Assembly: GCF_003046625.1 (NCBI RefSeq)
Contig: NZ_QAAD01000004.1
Coordinates: 239,902 to 303,901, forward strand
Direction: 5' to 3'
Length of the DNA: 64,000 bases
Source of the DNA: Mangrovibacterium marinum
Lineage (GTDB): Bacteria > Bacteroidota > Bacteroidia > Bacteroidales > Prolixibacteraceae
In this document: in pieces, positions 56,010 through 64,000 of the stretch
Layout: every line of letters begins with the position of its first letter
Numbering within the stretch: position 1 is the stretch's first letter
The notes under the pieces: model-generated
Seen by the model: only the letters and a program-made list of their open reading frames with translations
Told to the model about the DNA's origin: nothing
Databases searched by the model: none
Translations under genes and position numbers: made by a program

Positions 56010-56498
56010 TTAATTTATCTCATTTAAATAATGAATCAATTGTTCTGCCAAATAGCAGGCATCGGGATGTTTGCTGACGTCGACACAAAGATCGAAGAAA
56101 TTGGGTGTCGCCATACTCCAGCCGGTTTTAAACGATGCTCCCGACAAGGCTCGTACAATTTGAACCGGCAGCTTGTCAGACAAACTAATGTCGATTAAAA
56201 GATCGAATTTTTCGTTGATGAAGGTGGCGACCTCCGGATTTTTGGGCGTGCCCATGAACGAAAAATCATTTTTGCCGAAAGTACGCTCGTGTTCTTTCGC
56301 GGAGTAACAAAGGTCGCGGTATTGGATGTTGTGCCCCTGAAGATAGCTTTTCAGCATTTCAAAAGCAGCGTTGTCCTTTTCGTCCCAAAGAATACCAACG
56401 TAGCCGGCTTTATTTAAATTGATGAATTGTTTGCTGCGTTTGGTCGATTTCCCGATACGTCGCAGCCGCCAGTAAACCAATTTGCTTTTTAATCCCAT
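56010..56498 (-). CDS. DUF6913-like protein, unknown function
   Basis: About 162 aa from the ATG at 56498 (MGLKSKLVYWRLRRIGK); the longer frame (to 56552) adds 18 unconserved-looking residues. AGYVGILWDEKD, KNDFSFMGTPKNP and FDLLIDISLSDKLPVQIVRALSGASFKTG match a conserved Bacteroidota family of unknown role. It is in an operon with dapA. Confidence 0.75.
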   Translation of the reverse strand: MGLKSKLVYWRLRRIGKSTKRSKQFINLNKAGYVGILWDEKDNAAFEMLKSYLQGHNIQYRDLCYSAKEHERTFGKNDFSFMGTPKNPEVATFINEKFDLLIDISLSDKLPVQIVRALSGASFKTGWSMATPNFFDLCVDVSKHPDACYLAEQLIHYLNEIN

Positions 56499-56642
56499 AG
56501 TTTCGTGCGCAAAAATAAGAATTTGTTTCTGATTAGAGCTTGAATGCTGCAAAAGTAGTTTTAAAAAACAGCTTGTTCGGGAAAATCGAAAGTGATGTGC
56601 CCGATTTGCTTTTAATTGTCATTTAACAGGTGTTGAGCGGTC

Positions 56643-58667
<2,025 letters not shown>

Positions 58668-58868
58668 CTAAAATACAAAACGGTTCGGCCTGTAAAGGTA
58701 GAATAGTTGTGTAAACTTTCGGAATGCCGGGGCATTTTTGACTAAAGTGAATGATGTTGTCACCCTCAGCGAAAGATGAGCTGATGTTTGGCAGTTTGTG
58801 CCACCATTAAAATTTATTTCTTTGCAGAAAGAACAATCAATTTTATTTTGACTGATAAATTACACGAC

Positions 58869-59246
58869 ATGAAGAAAATTATTTCCACACCCAATGCCCC
58901 GGCGGCAATTGGTCCTTACAGCCAGGCTGTTGAAGTAAACGGTACGCTCTATATTTCGGGGCAAATTCCGGTTGATCCGGCGATCGGTAAGATTGTCGAC
59001 GGCGGCATTGTTGAGCAAACTACCCAGGTGATGAAAAACATTGAGGCGATTTTGACCGAGGCCGGTTATACATTTGCCGATGTGGTGAAGTCGACTTGTT
59101 TGCTGAGCGATATGGCAAATTTCAAGGCGATGAATGAGGTTTACGGAAAATGCTATCCCGAAAACCCGCCGGCACGTGCTGCTTTTGCGGTTAAAGAACT
59201 ACCACTGGGCGTGCTGGTCGAAATTGAGACCGTGGCCGTAAAATAA
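58869..59246 (+). CDS. ridA: RidA-family enamine/imine deaminase
   Basis: About 125 aa from the ATG at 58869 (MKKIISTPNAPAAIGPYSQAV); the longer upstream frame has no similarity. GPYSQAVEVNGTLYISGQIPVDP and the conserved Arg in NPPARAAFAVKELPLGVLVEIE mark the family, which hydrolyses reactive enamines made by PLP enzymes. A terminator follows. Confidence 0.96.
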   Translation: MKKIISTPNAPAAIGPYSQAVEVNGTLYISGQIPVDPAIGKIVDGGIVEQTTQVMKNIEAILTEAGYTFADVVKSTCLLSDMANFKAMNEVYGKCYPENPPARAAFAVKELPLGVLVEIETVAVK

Positions 59247-59275
59247 GATCGTGAAACGCGAAATAACAGATCAAT

Positions 59276-59303
59276 AAGGAGTTGCCGGGCAGCTCCTTTT
59301 TTT
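59276..59303 (+). terminator. Terminator of ridA
   Basis: AAGGAGTTG and CAGCTCCTT (one wobble) around CCGGG, followed by a run of T. Confidence 0.9.
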
Positions 59304-59369
59304 CTGAAAGTCTCTTTTTCGACGCTTAAACAAGTGTTCCGTCAATTCTAATTTGTATAGAAGAAGATA

Positions 59370-59830
59370 TTTTGTCCTACCGGACGGGTTTTACTCTTTG
59401 CCTTAAAGCAAAGAGTAAACAGAAAGTTCAAGGCTTATTTTTATCTTCAGGTGTCAGCTCCCGAAAGCTAAGTTCAGCCGGGTGATCTCCTTCTGTCGGC
59501 GGAGCTTCCCGGATTCACTAAGCTTCCGGTTCACCTCTCACCATCGATAAAAAGTAGGCCGGTCGCGCTCCGAGCGAGCTTCCGTCTTCTCTTAAATGCC
59601 TTCTGCTGTCTTCCTCCACTTTCATTCCTGTTGGTGATTCCCCGGAATCATGAAGGTTTTCTGTGAAAGTCCCTTCGGGTGATGTGGTTTCCAACCGCAT
59701 CGGGGATGCTTTGAGAGGTGGAACGATAACCCGACAACTCATGACAACAAGGATAACCACGAAAACCCGGACAACCGGGAATCCGCTTACTTTGGCTCCT
59801 GTTGGTGATTCAGGGAAATCAGATCTATTT
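59370..59830 (-). repeat. Interspersed structured repeat, inverted copy (module A plus B)
   Basis: Read on the minus strand it has P2 CCGGAAGCT/AGCTTTCGG and P3 CCGGG/CCCGG. P4 is shorter here (CTCC/GGAG, near 59487-59504). The following hairpins are a perfect 12-bp TTTACTCTTTGC/GCAAAGAGTAAA (59390-59419) and GTCC-TACC-GGAC (59374-59385). Module B elements (GGAATCACCAACAGGAATGA, CGGGTTATCGTTC) lie at 59625-59770. It ends next to the histidine-kinase stop codon. Confidence 0.87.
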
Positions 59831-59835
59831 TTTGC

Positions 59836-60819
59836 TTATTCATCCTGCTTGTCAGTTCGGATGCCTCTTTGCTGGCTTTGGGGCTGAAGGGGGAGTATAA
59901 CTGTAAATCGGCTTCCACTGCCATATTCCGATTCGACTTCCATACGGGCGTTCAGAGCATCGGCCAGCCCCTTGCAGATGGAAAGTCCCAGCCCGAAACC
60001 ACCGGAAATTTCATTATCGTTTTTATAGTGTTTAAAGCGTTCAAAAATTACGGGCATATTCTCGGGCTTAATACCAATGCCGGTATCGATAATGTCAATC
60101 TGAAGATCGTTTGATCGGGCGTGTACCTTCATGCTGATTGTTCCATGATTGGTGTACTTTACGGCGTTGTCAATCAGATTGTAGATGATTTGTCGCAGGT
60201 AGTCCGAGTCGGTGACGATATGGAGATTGGCACAATCCGGATCGAGCTGGCACTCAAATTTTAAACCTTTTCGGCATAAAGCCGATCCGGAAAAACTGTA
60301 GTTTTGCGTGATGCGGTTGGCAAATTTCGAAACCGAGATTTGCCGCATCTGAGGCTCGAGCATTTTCTCCTGAATTTTTGAAATCTCCAGAATATTGTTG
60401 ATGATCTTCAGCAGCAGATCGCTGTTGGTGTTAATCTGGTCGATATACATCTCCCGGATTTCTGGTTCAAGCTCGTCTTCCACCAAAAGCTGGCTGAATC
60501 CCAGGATGCCGTTCAGCGGGGTTCTTATCTCGTGTGACATATTCGAGATGAAGGTCGACTTTAAGCGATCGGCTTTCTCGGCCTGTTCTTTTGCCAGCTT
60601 TAATTCAGTCAGTAATTTGCTTTTCTTGCGGATTGCCCGACTGATGAGCAGGTATAAAAATGCGGATGTGCCGACAACATAAAACCATCCTTTGTAAGTT
60701 TGCAGTCTACTGATCACTTCCGGCTGGTCGGAGAGGGAGGCCAGCAATAAATCTGAAAAAAGAATCCACAGAAAGCCAATGGAGAAGTAGATCAATGTTA
60801 TTTTTAAGGCGCTTTTCAT
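59836..60819 (-). CDS. Membrane-bound sensor histidine kinase
   Basis: About 327 aa from the ATG at 60819 ([16 protein letters not shown]); the frame continues upstream to 60924 over the divergent gene, which argues against the longer form. Two membrane helices (about 6-28 and 44-62) enclose a very short periplasmic loop, so the input signal is probably membrane- or cytoplasm-borne. HisKA His96 is in [14 protein letters not shown]. The ATPase has N box [26 protein letters not shown] and [12 protein letters not shown]. No response regulator is adjacent. Confidence 0.92.
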   Translation of the reverse strand: MKSALKITLIYFSIGFLWILFSDLLLASLSDQPEVISRLQTYKGWFYVVGTSAFLYLLISRAIRKKSKLLTELKLAKEQAEKADRLKSTFISNMSHEIRTPLNGILGFSQLLVEDELEPEIREMYIDQINTNSDLLLKIINNILEISKIQEKMLEPQMRQISVSKFANRITQNYSFSGSALCRKGLKFECQLDPDCANLHIVTDSDYLRQIIYNLIDNAVKYTNHGTISMKVHARSNDLQIDIIDTGIGIKPENMPVIFERFKHYKNDNEISGGFGLGLSICKGLADALNARMEVESEYGSGSRFTVILPLQPQSQQRGIRTDKQDE

Positions 60820-60875
60820 ACTTTCTTGTTCCTGCTTGGTGCACCGGATCAGGCGATACTTTAAATTGAAAATGA

Positions 60876-61682
60876 ATGACAAACATACCGATTTATATTG
60901 AGAGAGGAGAACTGAAAAAAACACCGGTTTCCGGCTTTCAGGACGAACAGGCTGTTCAGATCTACGAAGTGCTCAGAATTGTCGATAGCAAGCTGCTTTT
61001 TTTTTCGGATCACTATGCCCGTTTTTGCCATTCCTGCGCGTTGCTACAAATTCCGGTAAGGGTGAATGAGGTGGAGTTTAAACGCCAACTTCGGCTGCTT
61101 ATCCAAGCCAATAAGCTGATTAATGCGAATGTAAAGGTTGAGCTGAATATCCTGTCCGATAAAAGCGAGCTTTTTCGAATGTATGTTGTACCGCACCAAT
61201 ATCCAACAGCTGAGCAATACCGCTGGGGAGTTGCGGTGGGGCTGTTGCATGCCGAGCGGCAAAACCCGCAGGCGAAGGTGGCCCAGCATTCGGTGCGTGA
61301 AAAGGCCAATCAGGCCATTGCCCGGAATAATTGGTACGAGGTGTTATTGGTCGATCATAACCAGTGCATTACTGAAGGAAGCCGCTCGAACGTGTTTTTT
61401 ATTCGCGATGGTGTGTTTTACACTGCAAAAGCTGAGCAGGTGCTCGGTGGCATCACCCGTAAATACATCATTGAGTGCATCAATCGCTTGGGATTTGGGT
61501 ATGTAGAGGCGCCAATACGGGTATCGGAGCTGGCACAATACGATGCTGCCTTTATCAGTGGTACCTCGCCTAAAGTTTTACCCATCGCACAAATCGAAGA
61601 GCACGCTTATCAGCTCGACAATAAGCCGCTTCGCCAGCTGATGGCTGATTTCGATCGGTTTATTGAGGAGTCCCTGCATTAA
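60876..61682 (+). CDS. Class IV PLP-dependent aminotransferase/lyase
   Basis: 268 aa. The fold-type IV core shows [10 protein letters not shown] (probable PLP Lys143), [15 protein letters not shown] and [23 protein letters not shown], then [10 protein letters not shown]. Relatives include branched-chain aminotransferase, D-amino-acid aminotransferase and aminodeoxychorismate lyase (PabC); size favours the shorter PabC- or D-amino-acid-type members but the substrate is undecided. It is divergent from the kinase, 56 bp apart. Confidence 0.88.
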   Translation: MTNIPIYIERGELKKTPVSGFQDEQAVQIYEVLRIVDSKLLFFSDHYARFCHSCALLQIPVRVNEVEFKRQLRLLIQANKLINANVKVELNILSDKSELFRMYVVPHQYPTAEQYRWGVAVGLLHAERQNPQAKVAQHSVREKANQAIARNNWYEVLLVDHNQCITEGSRSNVFFIRDGVFYTAKAEQVLGGITRKYIIECINRLGFGYVEAPIRVSELAQYDAAFISGTSPKVLPIAQIEEHAYQLDNKPLRQLMADFDRFIEESLH

Positions 61683-61776
61683 GCAGATCGGCCGCTCATA
61701 GCTGGACGCTTTCTAAATAAGTCGTGCCAACGGACAAAATTCCCCTTGATTAAAGGCCTGTTTGGTGGCTAATGGC

Positions 61777-61784
61777 TATATTTG
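61777..61784 (+). promoter_or_regulatory. Putative -7 element of the fumarase promoter
   Basis: TATATTTG fits TAnnTTTG, 65 bp before the ATG. No clear -33 TTTG at the expected distance. Confidence 0.35.
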
Positions 61785-61849
61785 TGGGATTCGTCTCAAT
61801 GGCGGATAAATCGAAAATACGAAACAAAAAACAACTGAATTAAAACAAT

Positions 61850-63463
61850 ATGGCAACAGAATTTCATTATCAACCCATGTTCCAGCTGGGCGAAGATAAA
61901 ACGGAATACTACCAACTGACAAAAGACTATGTTTCAGTAGGTGATTTCGAAGGAAAACCCATTTTAAAAATTGAAAAAGAAGGCTTGACAGCTTTGGCTC
62001 AAGCAGCTTTCCGCGATGTTGAATTTTTATTGCGCCGTGCTCACAATGAGCAAGTATCTAAAATTTTAAACGACCCGGAAGCTTCGGAAAACGATAAATA
62101 CGTGGCATTAACTTTTCTGCGTAATGCCGAAGTTGCTGCAAAAGGTATACTTCCTTTCTGCCAGGATACCGGTACCGCAATCATTCACGGCGAAAAAGGG
62201 CAGCAGGTTTGGACCGATTACTGCGACGAAGAAGCGCTTTCTCTTGGTGTGTTCAACACTTTTACCCAGGAAAACCTTCGCTACTCGCAAAATGCTCCGC
62301 TCAATATGTACGACGAAGTAAATACCAGATGTAACCTACCTGCGCAAATTGATTTGGAAGCCACCGAAGGCATGGAATACAAATTTCTTTGTGTAGCCAA
62401 AGGCGGTGGGTCAGCTAACAAAACCTATCTGTTTCAGGAAACCAAAGCTTTGATTAATCCCAAAACATTGGTGCCTTATTTGGTCGAAAAAATGAAAACA
62501 TTAGGTACTGCTGCTTGTCCTCCGTACCATATTGCATTTGTTATTGGCGGTACATCGGCCGAAAAGAATCTTCTGACTGTAAAATTAGCATCTACCAAAT
62601 ATTACGACGAATTGCCAACGACCGGAAACGAACATGGCCGTGCGTTCCGCGATATCGAGCTTGAAAAAGAATTGTTGGAAGAAGCATATAAAATTGGTTT
62701 AGGAGCTCAGTTTGGTGGTAAATATTTGGCACACGATGTTCGCGTAGTGCGTTTACCGCGCCATGGAGCCAGTTGCCCTGTTGGTATGGGCGTAAGCTGT
62801 TCTGCCGACCGCAATATTAAAGCAAAAATCAACAAAGACGGTATTTGGATTGAAAAAATGGATGACAAGCCGTTTGAATTGATTCCTGAAGAATTACGCA
62901 AGGCAGGTGAAGGCGATGCTGTAAAAATCAATTTGAACCAGCCCATGGCAGACATCTTGAAGATTTTGACTAAGTATCCGGTTGCAACGCGTCTGTCTTT
63001 GAATGGTACCATTATCGTAGCCCGCGATATCGCCCATGCAAAAATCAACGAGCGCTTGGAAAAAGGTGAACCAATGCCTGAATATTTCAAGAATCACCCG
63101 ATTTATTATGCAGGCCCGGCTAAAACGCCGAGTGACATGGCCTGTGGTTCCATGGGGCCAACTACGGCAAACCGAATGGACCCTTATGTCGATCCATTTC
63201 AAAGCAAGGGCGGCAGCATGATTATGCTGGCTAAAGGTAATCGCAGTCAGCAGGTAACCGATGCCTGTAAAAAACACGGTGGTTTCTACCTTGGTTCTAT
63301 TGGCGGTCCGGCAGCTATTCTTGCTCAAAACAATATCAAGAGCATCGAATGTGTGGAATATCCCGAACTCGGAATGGAAGCCATTTGGAAAATTGAAGTG
63401 GAAAATTTCCCGGCCTTTATCCTTGTGGACGACAAAGGCAACGACTTCTTCAAAAGTTTATAA
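61850..63463 (+). CDS. Class I fumarate hydratase (4Fe-4S)
   Basis: 537 aa, single chain with both alpha and beta regions. N-terminal blocks [17 protein letters not shown] and [12 protein letters not shown] and the cluster cysteines ([29 protein letters not shown]) mark the oxygen-sensitive [4Fe-4S] enzyme; the C-terminal part has [22 protein letters not shown]. It interconverts fumarate and malate in the TCA cycle or its reductive branch. A strong terminator follows. Confidence 0.96.
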   Translation: MATEFHYQPMFQLGEDKTEYYQLTKDYVSVGDFEGKPILKIEKEGLTALAQAAFRDVEFLLRRAHNEQVSKILNDPEASENDKYVALTFLRNAEVAAKGILPFCQDTGTAIIHGEKGQQVWTDYCDEEALSLGVFNTFTQENLRYSQNAPLNMYDEVNTRCNLPAQIDLEATEGMEYKFLCVAKGGGSANKTYLFQETKALINPKTLVPYLVEKMKTLGTAACPPYHIAFVIGGTSAEKNLLTVKLASTKYYDELPTTGNEHGRAFRDIELEKELLEEAYKIGLGAQFGGKYLAHDVRVVRLPRHGASCPVGMGVSCSADRNIKAKINKDGIWIEKMDDKPFELIPEELRKAGEGDAVKINLNQPMADILKILTKYPVATRLSLNGTIIVARDIAHAKINERLEKGEPMPEYFKNHPIYYAGPAKTPSDMACGSMGPTTANRMDPYVDPFQSKGGSMIMLAKGNRSQQVTDACKKHGGFYLGSIGGPAAILAQNNIKSIECVEYPELGMEAIWKIEVENFPAFILVDDKGNDFFKSL

Positions 63464-63490
63464 TTGATTTATAACGACCTATAAAAATAG

Positions 63491-63530
63491 AGGGAGCTTC
63501 GGTCTGGCTGAAGCTCCCTTCTGTTTTTTA
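63491..63530 (+). terminator. Terminator of the fumarase gene
   Basis: AGGGAGCTTC and GAAGCTCCCT pair perfectly across GGTCTGGCT, followed by TCTGTTTTTT. Confidence 0.93.
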
Positions 63531-63545
63531 CGAACCGCTTGTCGA

Positions 63546-63956
63546 TTACATCTTTTGTGCGATTATTTGACTCAATCCCGCATCCAGCTCTTTACGTTGA
63601 ATTTGCTTAAAGCCCGCAGTCGTTAACATGTCGGATACTTCCTGCTCGGTAAAACAATCACCACCATCGGTGCCAACTAACATATTGATGGCAAAGATTG
63701 CACCCGTAGTGGGTTCTGTCCGCTCATCGTTCATAATCCAATCCTGAATAATAATTTGTCCCTTGTTATTTAAAGCCTTGAAGCACTTCTTTATAAGTTG
63801 CTGATTCGTCTCCAATGGATTGCTGTGAATGATCGCCGAGAGAAAAACCAGATCGAATCCCTCCGGTAAATCATCTTTTGTATAATCGCCGGTGTATGTT
63901 TTAATGTAAGCGTCTCGGCGATGACGCAGCCCAAAAAACAGCCCGTCAATTTTCAA
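63546..63956 (-). pseudogene. 5'-truncated SAM-dependent methyltransferase remnant
   Basis: 136 codons. From about residue 14 it matches the C-terminal part of a family of O-methyltransferase-like enzymes: YTGDYTKDDLPEGFDLVFLSAIIHSNPLETNQQLIKKCFKAL, GQIIIQDWIMND, TEQEVSDMLTTAGF. The SAM-binding N-terminal half (usually ~200 residues, including a dimerisation domain) is absent. Upstream, on the minus strand, the reading frame enters a terminator hairpin (63936-63976), so the apparent start codon is accidental. Most likely a gene fragment without function. Confidence 0.75.
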
Positions 63957-63976
63957 ATGGAATTGACGGGCTGTTT
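63936..63976 (-). terminator. Strong terminator of a minus-strand gene beyond the right edge
   Basis: AAACAGCCCGTCAATT and AATTGACGGGCTGTTT form a perfect 16-bp stem across 9 nt; on the minus strand it ends in a run of T. Confidence 0.88.
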
Positions 63977-64000
63977 AAGTTATTTTATTGAGCAGACCAC

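Overview
The window reads as a chromosomal segment of a Bacteroidota bacterium, probably of the Marinilabiliales/Prolixibacteraceae type; the phylum is well supported and the family is a guess. Evidence for the phylum: a PorP/SprF-type protein, a large surface protein ending in a gliding-motility (CHU_C) type IX secretion domain, a DPP-IV protease, a carboxynorspermidine decarboxylase, several TAnnTTTG-like promoter elements, and few strong Shine-Dalgarno sites. Most genes are housekeeping genes separated by repeat-rich intergenic DNA.

Layout. 1-2063: the leader-distal part of a CRISPR array (32 repeats, 31 spacers, degenerate last repeat); no cas genes are in the window. 2064-2955: gene-free DNA with an inverted copy of a repeat family. 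2956-7558: a Tat-exported GH109-like protein, then a coupled pair (pRiA4b ORF-3-like fusion and UPF0158-like protein). 7598-14759: an SOS-type XRE/S24 repressor with twin operators next to an imuA-imuB-dnaE2 mutagenic-repair cassette. 15067-25411: a 1952-aa transglutaminase/DUF4011/helicase/Vsr-like nuclease (probable antiphage protein) followed by sbcD-sbcC. 25617-27250: tRNA-Leu(CAG) and a class-1 isoprenoid-synthase-fold protein. 27221-29035: about 1.8 kb of mosaic repeats. 29095-32599: DPP-IV and a DUF6588-like outer-membrane protein. 33510-36735: thrS-infC-rpmI-rplT, with infC starting at ATC. 37050-46378: tex, small acidic protein plus pspC, a Na+/amino-acid symporter, a receiver protein, mutS2, a YggS protein and a DHOD-like protein. 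46395-50599: type IX cargo and a PorP-like protein. 50692-53208: HEAT-like protein, MATE exporter and an ABC-transporter remnant abutting about 600 bp of unusual tandem repeats. 53858-58649: nspC, dapA, DUF6913 and ligA. 58869-63463: ridA, histidine kinase, class IV aminotransferase and class I fumarase. 63546-63956: a 5'-truncated methyltransferase remnant.

The most unusual signal is an interspersed intergenic repeat family of about 200 bp. Four copies fold into the same nested hairpin with compensatory changes in several helices. Two copies have unrelated but perfectly paired apical stems capped by GNRA tetraloops (GAGA and GCGA), followed by two more covarying hairpins. This points to selection on RNA (or single-strand) structure. 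The same family appears as mosaics with a second palindromic element; copies sit between the genes of the imu cassette, and one supplies the stop codon of the isoprenoid-synthase-like gene. All function calls rest on reading motifs by eye; no database search was run.
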